Below are positions 8,134 to 14,964 of a DNA stretch of 64,000 nt, piece after piece (position 1 is the stretch's first letter; each line of letters begins with the position of its first letter). The notes beneath the pieces were generated by a model. The model was not told where the DNA came from. It saw only the letters and a program-made list of their open reading frames with translations, and searched no databases. The DNA comes from Lachnospiraceae bacterium (GTDB lineage Bacteria > Bacillota > Clostridia > Lachnospirales > Lachnospiraceae), in the NCBI GenBank assembly GCA_017619615.1, contig JAFZRY010000025.1, positions 1-64,000 of the forward strand. Direction: 5' to 3'. The translations under genes were made by a program, and so were the position numbers.

Positions 8134-8953
8134 ATTTTGCTCCTTCCGCCAGCTGCGCGCCGGTCAGGTTGAAGACCGCGTCGATGATGTAATTGCGGTA
8201 GCTGGAGTTCCCGTCCGCCGCGCCCAGCCGCGCGTGCGCGATCTCGCCGCACAGGCCCATGGCGCAGATCGCCGCGCAGACCGCTTCGAACGGGCGGTCC
8301 GGGTTGGCGACCACGTAGGCCGTCGTCATGGCGGAGAGCATGCAGCCCGTGCCGGTGATGCGGCTCATCATGGGGTGGCCGTTGCGGATCAGGCAGACCT
8401 GCTGCCCGTCCGTGATCACGTCCGTCGCGCCGGTGATCGCGATCACCGCGCCGGTCCGCTCCGCCAGTCCTTTGGCGAACGCGATGACGCTGTCCTGATT
8501 GGCCGCGTTCAGCTGGTCCGCCTCATCCGCGTCCACGCCCTTCGTGGTCGCGCTGCCCTGCGCGAGGGCTTTGATCTCCGAGATGTTGCCGCGGATCACG
8601 GCCAGTTTCAGCGCGTCCAGCAGGCCCGCCGCGGTCTCCGTCCGCAGTTTCGACGCGCCCGCGCCTACGGGGTCCAGCAGCACTGGATGCCCCAGTTCGT
8701 TCGCCCGCCGGCCCGCCAGGTACATGGCCGGGATCGTGCGCGCGTTCAGCGTGCCGATATTGATGTTCAGGCCGCCGCAGATGGAGGTGATGTCCTCCAC
8801 GTCGCCCGCGTCGTCCGACATGATCGGCGAGCCGCCGCAGGCCAGCAGGATGTTGGCGCAGTCGTTGACGGTCACATAGTTCGTGATGTTGTGCACCAGC
8901 GGGGTCTTCGCACGGACGTTGTCCAGCATTTCCGCTAAATCCAGGGTCTTCAT
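8120..8953 (-). CDS. thiM: Hydroxyethylthiazole kinase
   Basis: ThiM phosphorylates 4-methyl-5-hydroxyethylthiazole, allowing thiazole salvage. The 277-residue protein has HNITNYVTVNDCAN and GGSPIMSDD near the N-terminus and TGTGCMLSA with the catalytic cysteine near the C-terminus. It overlaps thiN by 4 bases and thiE by 14. Together with CytX and ThiD the operon looks built for precursor salvage rather than full de novo synthesis. Confidence 0.96.
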   Translation of the reverse strand: MKTLDLAEMLDNVRAKTPLVHNITNYVTVNDCANILLACGGSPIMSDDAGDVEDITSICGGLNINIGTLNARTIPAMYLAGRRANELGHPVLLDPVGAGASKLRTETAAGLLDALKLAVIRGNISEIKALAQGSATTKGVDADEADQLNAANQDSVIAFAKGLAERTGAVIAITGATDVITDGQQVCLIRNGHPMMSRITGTGCMLSAMTTAYVVANPDRPFEAVCAAICAMGLCGEIAHARLGAADGNSSYRNYIIDAVFNLTGAQLAEGAKYELL

Positions 8954-9597
8954 ATCTGTTCACCTTCTTTCAGTTGAGACTGTACGATCAGTAAAATTCC
9001 GCTGCGGAAGGAGATCTCCGCCGCGGGGGCGGTCCAGTGATTGCTCACGCCGAGCGGGAAGCGGCTCTCCAGGATGAGGCCATCGCCGTCGTATTTCGTG
9101 CCCTTGAGCGACAGGCCCTCCACGCGGTCCGACAACGCGAACAGCGACAGGGATCGGTCTTCCCGGCGGGGCAGGACCAGCGGGCAGGCTCCCGGGCCGA
9201 CGGCCAGCGCGTCCGTATCCGCGCCGACCAGTCGCACCCGCACCGCGCCGCAGCTCACCGCGTATGCGCCGCCCTGAATATTCGCCAGCGTATGATCCAG
9301 CCGCCCGCCGAAGGCGCACAGGATCACGATATCACGGTACCCGGCCGCCAGCGCTTCCTTCACCGCCAGCATCGTGTCCGTATCGTCCTTCCGGCTGGGC
9401 ACGCGCTTGACGGGCATCCCCTCCGGCGCCGGCGCGGAATCGAAGTCCCCCACCGCCAGATCCGCGGCCAGCCCCAGCCGCTCCGCGTACCGCCAGCCGA
9501 TATCGCAGGCAATGACGCAGGCCGGCCGTTCCGTTTTCAGGTCCTCCGGCAGTGCGCAGAAATCGCCGCCGGTTATGATCAGACAAAACCTGTCCAT
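8950..9597 (-). CDS. thiN: Thiamine diphosphokinase
   Basis: Transfers pyrophosphate from ATP to thiamine to make TPP. The 215-residue protein has the catalytic-domain motifs ITGGDFCALP, AVGDFDSAP, RKDDTDTMLA and GGRLDHTLAN, then a C-terminal beta domain that binds thiamine. The start at 9597 is supported by GAGGAG just upstream and by conserved residues beginning immediately. The reading frame extends upstream to 9684 only because it passes through a 32-base repeat and does not reflect translation. It is the first gene after the TPP riboswitch. Confidence 0.94.
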   Translation of the reverse strand: MDRFCLIITGGDFCALPEDLKTERPACVIACDIGWRYAERLGLAADLAVGDFDSAPAPEGMPVKRVPSRKDDTDTMLAVKEALAAGYRDIVILCAFGGRLDHTLANIQGGAYAVSCGAVRVRLVGADTDALAVGPGACPLVLPRREDRSLSLFALSDRVEGLSLKGTKYDGDGLILESRFPLGVSNHWTAPAAEISFRSGILLIVQSQLKEGEQI

Positions 9598-9611
9598 GTA
9601 TTTCTCCTCAA

Positions 9612-9643
9612 ATCTGACAGGGGGGACGGTTCCTTTGTCAGAT
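9612..9643. repeat. CTGACA/TGTCAG palindromic-ended repeat, copy 1
   Basis: ATCTGACA and TGTCAGAT ends enclose GGGGGGACGGTTCCTT. The copy lies in the thiN leader between the riboswitch terminator and the ribosome site. It has one extra G compared with the copies in purL. Confidence 0.85.
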
Positions 9644-9682
9644 TTCGTTGTGTCAACGGCCCGTATTCCTCTCCGCCCACAC

Positions 9683-9706
9683 AAAAACCGCCCCGCAGGG
9701 CGGCGT
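9683..9706 (-). terminator. Riboswitch-linked intrinsic terminator
   Basis: Minus strand CCGCCC-TGC-GGGGCGG followed by TTTTT, directly after the TPP aptamer. It is the likely expression platform: TPP binding would favour this hairpin and stop transcription before thiN. Confidence 0.8.
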
Positions 9707-9720
9707 CGTTTCGCTCAAAT

Positions 9721-9812
9721 ATCCTCTCCCTCCGCCGGCATTACCCGGATCAGGTAAAGGGTCGAAGCTTCCCGCTTCCTCTCAGCCTGTCACACAAGCT
9801 CCCCTGCTGCGC
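9721..9812 (-). promoter_or_regulatory. TPP riboswitch (THI element)
   Basis: The minus strand shows the conserved aptamer landmarks in order: GGGGAGC, GGCTGAGAGGAAG, GACCCTT, ACCTGATCCGGGTAATGCC and GGCGGAGGGAG. These are the helices and loops that bind the pyrimidine and pyrophosphate of TPP. It controls the downstream thiamine operon. Confidence 0.97.
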
Positions 9813-9814
9813 GT

Positions 9815-9843
9815 ATCATACCACACCCCGCGCGGGCGCGCAA
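9815..9843 (-). promoter_or_regulatory. Promoter of the thiamine operon
   Basis: Minus strand TTGCGC (9843-9838) and TATGAT (9820-9815) with a 17-base spacer, just upstream of the TPP aptamer. Confidence 0.65.
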
Positions 9844-9865
9844 GGGGAAAACAGGAAAAAGCGGC

Positions 9866-10570
9866 TCATTCCACCTTCAGCATCCGGTACCCGATCCCGA
9901 TATGCGTCTGGATATACTGCGGCGCATCCGGTCCCGGCTCCAGTTTTTTCCGGAGAGAGACCATGAAAACGCGCAGGGAGGCAACGTCGTTTTCCCAGCT
10001 GCGGCCCCAGATCTTCTGGGTGATAAAGGTGTGGGTCAGGACGCGGCCGGTGTTGCGGGCGAGAAGGCAGAGGAGTTTGTATTCGATCGGAGTCAGTTTG
10101 AGTTCCTCACCGTTCAGAAAGGCGCAGCCTGCAGAATAATCGATCGAAAGCGCGCCGTTCGCGTAGACCGACTCCTCCGGGCCGGTGCCGGCGCTCATCA
10201 GGGAAAGGCGGCGGATCGTGACGCGCAGGCGCGCCAGGAGTTCCTCCACGGAAAACGGCTTGGTTAGGTAATCGTCCGCGCCGGCGTCCAGCGCTTCGAT
10301 CTTGTCCGCATCCTCGCTGCGTGCGCTGATCACGATGACGGGCATGTTGGACCAGGCCCGGATCTGCCGAATGACGTCGATCCCGTCGCGGTCCGGCAGG
10401 CCCAGGTCCAGGAAGACCACGTCGGGGTTGTAGGAGGAGGCCTTCAGGATGGCTTCCGCCCCGTTCACGGCGGTCAGATAGCGGTAATCATGCGTTTTCA
10501 GGGTGGTAGCGATCAGGTTGCGGACGGGAGCATCGTCCTCCACCACCAGTATGACCGGTCTGTTATTCAT
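9866..10570 (-). CDS. kdpE: KdpE-type response regulator (OmpR family)
   Basis: A 234-residue two-component regulator. The receiver domain (1-120) has acidic EDD, phosphoacceptor aspartate in VVFLDLGLPD and lysine in LTKPF. The C-terminal winged helix has LTPIEYKLLCLLARN, typical of OmpR/KdpE. It overlaps the kdpD stop by 8 bases. Orthologues control K+ uptake genes in response to K+ limitation or osmotic change. Here the linked transporter is TrkH/TrkA rather than the KdpFABC ATPase. Direct repeats TTAAGAT at an 11-base period upstream of trkH are the obvious candidate binding sites. Confidence 0.9.
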   Translation of the reverse strand: MNNRPVILVVEDDAPVRNLIATTLKTHDYRYLTAVNGAEAILKASSYNPDVVFLDLGLPDRDGIDVIRQIRAWSNMPVIVISARSEDADKIEALDAGADDYLTKPFSVEELLARLRVTIRRLSLMSAGTGPEESVYANGALSIDYSAGCAFLNGEELKLTPIEYKLLCLLARNTGRVLTHTFITQKIWGRSWENDVASLRVFMVSLRKKLEPGPDAPQYIQTHIGIGYRMLKVE

Positions 10571-12536
10571 CGGCAGGCACCTCCTGGGCAGGCAGGGTGA
10601 AACAGAAGCAGCAGCCGTGCGGCGGATTGTCCGACAGCGTGATCACGCCGCCGTGCGCTTCCACGATGGCGCGGCAGAGGGCCAGGCCCAGCCCCAGACC
10701 ACGGCGGCCGTCCGCGATCCTGTTTTCCCCGGTATAAAACATTTCGAATACGTGCGGCTTGATCTCGTCCGGTATCCCCGGGCCGTCGTCGCACACGCTG
10801 ACCGCGATCTCCGTGCCGCGCTTTTCGCTGCGGACCGTGATCACGGAATCCGGCGGCGTGTTCTTGACCGCGTTGTTGATCAGGTTGATCAGCACCTGGG
10901 TGATCAGACGCGTGTCCATGCGGGCCAGCAGCAGGCGGTCTTCGCTCTCCACGGTGATCCGGCGGGCTGCGGCATGGCGGTCGATGTGCTTCAGGGCTTC
11001 GTCGATCACGTCGCCGACCACTTCCGGCGCCGGGTGCAGGTCCATCGTCCCGTTTTCGATGCGGGAGATCGAGAGCAGGTTTTCGACCAGATCGATCAGC
11101 CACTCGGAGTCGTCATAGATATCTGAGAAGATCTGTTTCAGGGCTTCGCGGTCCAGCTGTTCGTAATGGTTCAGCAGGTTGCTGGCGTTGCCCGAGATCG
11201 AGGTCAGAGGCGTGCGGATGTCGTGCGAGATCGTGCGGAGCAGGTTCGAGCGAAGCTGCTCGTTGCGGGCGATACGGGCCGCCTGCTCCTTTTCCTCGGC
11301 GTTGCGCAGACTTTCCAACGCCAGCGCGCATTCGCCCAGGATCGACAGGTAGACGCTGTATTCAAAAGTCTCCAGCGGCCGGCCGTTCAGGCGGATGCCG
11401 ATCACGCCGTAGCAAGTACTGTTCAGCGACACCGGATGATACACCGCCTGTGCTTCCGCGAAATGCTCCGTGCCGCAGCCGGCGGGCTCGCGGTGCGTAA
11501 AGGCCCACTCGGCGGTCTCCCGCTCCGGGTCGTCCGCCAGCACTCTTCCGGCTGTCTGTCCGGCGTCGAACAGACTCCCCGGCCCGAGCTGGCCGCCGCT
11601 GTCCGGGCGGTACACCGTCACTTCCCGGTCCAGCAGCGTGATGACCTGGCCGGCCGTGATCCGGATCACGCTGTCCGCGTCGCCGGCCTTCTGCAGCAGC
11701 TGGTTCGTATCGAACAGCACGCGCGCGCGGAACGCTTCGTGCGCCGCCTGCCGCGCCGAGGCCTTCAGTTTATTGGCCAGCGTGCCCGTGATCAGCGCGG
11801 ACGCGAGCATGATGGCGAACGTCACCGCGTATTCCGTTTCGTACGTGTGGAAACTGAAGCGCGGCTCGATGAAAAAGTAGTTGAACAGGAGCACGCTCGC
11901 CAGCGAACTGACCACGCTGTACAGCGGGCTGACCGTGACCACGGAGATCAGCAGCACGCCCAGGATAAACACCGTGATGATATTGGCTTCCGAAAAACCG
12001 AAGCGCATGAATGCCAGTCCGACCAGTGTCACCGCGACCAGAAGCAGAAGCGTCAGCAGGGAGTCCTTTACGCTCAGCCCGGTCCGGTCCGTGCGGCGGC
12101 GCCGCTCGTGCTGGTATTTGAGGTCCACCGAGGAGTCTGGGATGATGTAGACGTCCACGTCCGGCGCGTTCAGGATGATCTGCTCCGTGAGCGGCGGCTT
12201 GCTCCAGAAATGCTGGCGCTTCGCGCCGCTGCGTCCCATCACGATCTTGGTGGTGCCGGAGATGTGGGCAAATTCCGCGATCTGGACCGGGATGTCGTCC
12301 CCGACGATCGTCGTCACGGACGCGCCTCCCTGCTCCGCGAAGCGGATGTTGCGCTGCAGCCTCTCCTTATCGGCCTCCGGCAGCGAATCGTAGTGCGAAG
12401 GCCGGATATAGATGGCAGTCAGTGCCGCGTGAAAAGCCTCCGCCATGCGGATGGCGGCGCCGATCACCTTCTGGTTCGTGGGGGACGGCGATAGGCAGAC
12501 CAGGATCCGCTCGCCGCTTTCCCTTGCTGTCTCCAT
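10563..12536 (-). CDS. kdpD: KdpD-type sensor histidine kinase lacking the N-terminal KdpD domain
   Basis: A 657-residue kinase. A universal-stress-like domain (about 1-150) starts ERILVCLSPSP. Four membrane helices of the DUF4118 type (about 165-270) follow, then a GAF-like region, HisKA with TISHDIRTPLTS, and an ATPase domain with DDGPGIP and GLGLGLALC. Classical KdpD (about 900 residues) also carries a roughly 200-residue N-terminal P-loop KdpD domain, which is missing here. The start METARESGERI has a ribosome site AAAGGATATC-like and no in-frame extension was seen. It is the fourth gene of the K+ uptake operon. Confidence 0.88.
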   Translation of the reverse strand: METARESGERILVCLSPSPTNQKVIGAAIRMAEAFHAALTAIYIRPSHYDSLPEADKERLQRNIRFAEQGGASVTTIVGDDIPVQIAEFAHISGTTKIVMGRSGAKRQHFWSKPPLTEQIILNAPDVDVYIIPDSSVDLKYQHERRRRTDRTGLSVKDSLLTLLLLVAVTLVGLAFMRFGFSEANIITVFILGVLLISVVTVSPLYSVVSSLASVLLFNYFFIEPRFSFHTYETEYAVTFAIMLASALITGTLANKLKASARQAAHEAFRARVLFDTNQLLQKAGDADSVIRITAGQVITLLDREVTVYRPDSGGQLGPGSLFDAGQTAGRVLADDPERETAEWAFTHREPAGCGTEHFAEAQAVYHPVSLNSTCYGVIGIRLNGRPLETFEYSVYLSILGECALALESLRNAEEKEQAARIARNEQLRSNLLRTISHDIRTPLTSISGNASNLLNHYEQLDREALKQIFSDIYDDSEWLIDLVENLLSISRIENGTMDLHPAPEVVGDVIDEALKHIDRHAAARRITVESEDRLLLARMDTRLITQVLINLINNAVKNTPPDSVITVRSEKRGTEIAVSVCDDGPGIPDEIKPHVFEMFYTGENRIADGRRGLGLGLALCRAIVEAHGGVITLSDNPPHGCCFCFTLPAQEVPADE

Positions 12537-12597
12537 ACTGATATCCTTTCTGCGCAGGCTGCGGTTTGATTATAGCACAAAACGGCGGGCCGCGCAC

Positions 12598-12678
12598 CTA
12601 TCTGACAAAGCGGCGGACCAGAAAATAGCCGAAGGCGGCGACTGCGAACAGCAGCAGGATCAGGATCAGGTCAGTCAT
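12598..12678 (-). CDS. 26-residue single-pass membrane peptide
   Basis: The peptide is MTDLILILLLFA followed by VAAFGYFLVRRFVR: a short acidic N-terminus, one membrane helix of about 18 residues and a basic end. GAAAGGAGGCAAGACG before the ATG at 12678 is one of the better ribosome sites in the operon, which argues for real translation. It lies between trkA (18 bases upstream) and kdpD. It is reminiscent of KdpF, the small stabilising subunit of the Kdp ATPase, but the sequence is not KdpF. A role as a small subunit of the K+ channel or as a link to the sensor kinase is inference. Confidence 0.7.
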   Translation of the reverse strand: MTDLILILLLFAVAAFGYFLVRRFVR

Positions 12679-12696
12679 CGTCTTGCCTCCTTTCTC

Positions 12697-13344
12697 TCAG
12701 ATCCGGAAACACTTCCGGACCGCCCGGTGTTCGCCCAGCACCAGCATGGTCTGACAGGCGCGCAGCACCGTCTCGGGCGTCACGGACAGGTTCATCTGCC
12801 CGTTTTCCCGGACACCCATGATATTGATCCCGTACTTTTTGCGGATATCGATCCGGCCGATGCTCTGCCCGGCCCAGTCGGCCGGTACGGTGATCTCGAA
12901 AATGCCGTGGGCTTCGTCCAGTTTGATATAGTCCAGGATGTGGCGGGAGGTATACCGGATCGCCGCCCATTCGGCAATCTGCTTCTCCGGGTCGATCACT
13001 TCGTCCGCCCCGTTGCGCAGCAGGAATTTGGCCTGCACGTCGCGGTCCGCGCGGGAGATCACCAGCTTCGCCCCCAGTTCTTTGAGGAGCGTGGCGGTCT
13101 CCAGCGAGCTCTGGAAATCGCAGGCGATCGCCACGAAGCAGACGTCGAAATTGTTGACGCCCAGGGAACGCAGGAAGGCTTCCTCCGTGCTGTCACCGAT
13201 CTGCGCGTCGGTCACGAAGGGCAGGGCCCGGCTGACGCGCTCCTCGTTTTTATCCACGGCCAGGACCTCGTGGCCCAGGTCATGCAGCTGCTTTGCGAGC
13301 CGCATGCCGAAATTGTTCAGGCCGATCAGTAAAACCGATTTCAT
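12697..13344 (-). CDS. trkA: TrkA/KtrA-type K+ channel regulatory subunit
   Basis: A 215-residue RCK protein: an N-terminal Rossmann domain with LLIGLNNFGMRLAKQL and D at the end of the second strand (AVDKNEE), and a C-terminal TrkA-C domain (about 135-215). Such rings bind ATP/ADP or NAD and gate the TrkH/KtrB pore from the cytoplasm. The ATG at 13344 has AAAGGAGGC upstream. A longer open frame upstream is only the shadow of trkH. Its gene is 20 bases downstream of trkH and overlaps nothing. Confidence 0.93.
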   Translation of the reverse strand: MKSVLLIGLNNFGMRLAKQLHDLGHEVLAVDKNEERVSRALPFVTDAQIGDSTEEAFLRSLGVNNFDVCFVAIACDFQSSLETATLLKELGAKLVISRADRDVQAKFLLRNGADEVIDPEKQIAEWAAIRYTSRHILDYIKLDEAHGIFEITVPADWAGQSIGRIDIRKKYGINIMGVRENGQMNLSVTPETVLRACQTMLVLGEHRAVRKCFRI

Positions 13345-13364
13345 GAAAAGCCTCCTTTCTCCGC

Positions 13365-14699
13365 CTATCCGACCGCGATCTTCTCCAGCGGGAAGCGGGA
13401 GACCTCGCCGCTCTTGATGCTGAGCGCGGCGCACATCACGGTGAGGCCGCCGGCCCGGCCGAAAAACATCAGCGAGATCAGGACCAGGCGGGACAGCGGC
13501 CCCAGCGCCGGCGTGATCCCCAGGGACAGGCCGACCGTGCCGATGGCCGAGGCAGTCTCGAACAGGCAGGTGCCGATGGGCAGGCCCTCCGCGCGGCTGA
13601 TCAGCAGCGCGCCGGACACGGTCATGAACAGGTACAGGAGCAGCAGCGACGACGCACTCTTGACCGCCGGATCCTCCAGGCGCCGCCCGAACAGCTGCGC
13701 GTGGTTCCGGCGCCGGAACACGGAGACCGCGTTGGCCAGCAGGATGACCGCCGTCGTGTTCTTGATGCCGCCCGCGGTGGAGCCCGGCGAGCCGCCGATC
13801 AGCATCAGGCCGGTCAGCATCACTTTGCTGCTGCCGGACATCTGTGCCAGGTCCGCGGTATTGAAGCCTGCCGTGCGGGGCGTGACCGCCTGGAACAGGG
13901 ACAGGCCGATCCGTTCGCCCAGCGGGTAAGCGCCGTATTCTTCGAAAAACAGCCAGGCGGCCGGGAGCAGGATCAGGACGGCCGTCGCCGCCAGGATGAC
14001 CTTCGTCTGCATCCGGTACCGGCGCAGGCGGAAGCGGTTGACCGCGATGTCTTCCCATGTCAGGAAGCCGAGGCCGCCGATCACGATCAGCAGGCCCAGC
14101 GGCAGGACCGCACCGGGCCGGGCGGCGAACGCCGTCAAGGACGAATACGCCCCGGTCCGGTCTCCCATGATGTCGAAGCCCGCGTTGCAGAACGCCGAAA
14201 CGGAATGAAAGACCGCCATCCAGACGCCGTGCATACCGTATTCCCCGCAGAAGGCCGGCATCATCGCCAGCGCGCCGGCCAGTTCGGTCAGAAAGACCAG
14301 TTTCAGCACAAAGCCGGTCTTTCTGACCATCCCGCCCAGCTGATGGGCGCTCAGGCTGTCCCGGATCAGGCCGCGCTGCATCAGGGAGATCTTCCGGCCG
14401 GAGGCCATCGCAATCAGAACCGCCACGGTCACGACGCCCAGCCCGCCGATCTGGATCAGCACCAGGATGACCGCCTGCCCGAAGCCGGACCAGGCCAGCG
14501 CCGTATCCCGCACGACCAGCCCGGTCACGCAGACGGCTGACACTGACGTGAACAGCGCGTCGCCCGCCGGCACCGCCTCGCCCGACCGGGACGCCGCCGG
14601 CAGCATCAGCAGCCCCGTCCCGATCAGGATGACCGCGGCAAACCCGGCCAGTATGATCCGGAACCCGGATATCCTGTTCCCCAAACGCCGCCTGCCCAT
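13365..14699 (-). CDS. trkH: TrkH/KtrB-type K+ uptake pore subunit
   Basis: A 444-residue membrane protein of the superfamily of K+ transporters with four pore repeats. The selectivity-filter glycines are seen in SAVCVTGLVVRD, SAFCNAGFD, RTAGFNTADL and SAIGTVGLSLG. I chose the ATG at 14699 because GGAAAGGAGGAGG stands immediately before it. An in-frame ATG 18 bases earlier would place that ribosome site inside the gene. It heads the operon trkH-trkA-small peptide-kdpD-kdpE and has TTAAG direct repeats in its promoter. Confidence 0.93.
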   Translation of the reverse strand: MGRRRLGNRISGFRIILAGFAAVILIGTGLLMLPAASRSGEAVPAGDALFTSVSAVCVTGLVVRDTALAWSGFGQAVILVLIQIGGLGVVTVAVLIAMASGRKISLMQRGLIRDSLSAHQLGGMVRKTGFVLKLVFLTELAGALAMMPAFCGEYGMHGVWMAVFHSVSAFCNAGFDIMGDRTGAYSSLTAFAARPGAVLPLGLLIVIGGLGFLTWEDIAVNRFRLRRYRMQTKVILAATAVLILLPAAWLFFEEYGAYPLGERIGLSLFQAVTPRTAGFNTADLAQMSGSSKVMLTGLMLIGGSPGSTAGGIKNTTAVILLANAVSVFRRRNHAQLFGRRLEDPAVKSASSLLLLYLFMTVSGALLISRAEGLPIGTCLFETASAIGTVGLSLGITPALGPLSRLVLISLMFFGRAGGLTVMCAALSIKSGEVSRFPLEKIAVG

Positions 14700-14728
14700 G
14701 ACCTCCTCCTTTCCCATTCTGCACCCCG

Positions 14729-14796
14729 ATCATAGCAGACCTCCCGCAAAGACGGTGTTAAGGCATGGCGCGGAGGCATTAAGATTCCGTTAAGAT
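14729..14796 (-). promoter_or_regulatory. trkH promoter with OmpR/KdpE-type direct repeats
   Basis: A -10 TATGAT (minus, 14734-14729) has no good -35. Upstream, on the plus strand, TTAAGAT occurs at 14779-14785 and 14790-14796, an exact 11-base period, and a related TTAAGGC at 14758-14764 touches the -35 position. Tandem heptamers with an 11-base period are typical of OmpR/PhoB-family activators. KdpE from the same operon is the likely ligand. Confidence 0.7.
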
Positions 14797-14830
14797 GCAG
14801 CCTCAGGCCGTTGAAACAACAGCCCCTACG

Positions 14831-14887
14831 CAAAAGAACCGTCCCCCCTGTCAGAAAAGATGACAAAAGAACCGTCCCTTCCTCATC
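14831..14887. repeat. Two degenerate copies of the CTGACA/TGTCAG repeat
   Basis: The AAGAACCGTCCC core occurs twice in the same direction, at 14834 and 14867. The first copy is followed by CTGTCAGA and the second is preceded by TGACA. They lie between divergent trkH and the ABC-F gene, after a possible GCCCCTAC remnant of another repeat. Confidence 0.7.
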
Positions 14888-14964
14888 TTCCCCTTGCATT
14901 TTCCGCAATTTATGCGAAAATAGAAAGGTAGTACACCTATACAACGCGGAAGGATGAAGCGCTT

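Noticed and set aside
12598-12678. Naming the small peptide KdpF
   Set aside because: Position and size are similar, but the sequence does not resemble KdpF and no kdpABC genes are present.
12697-14733. 678-codon minus-strand frame joining TrkA to an upstream extension
   Set aside because: The upstream part is an out-of-frame shadow of trkH; TrkA starts at 13344 with its own ribosome site.
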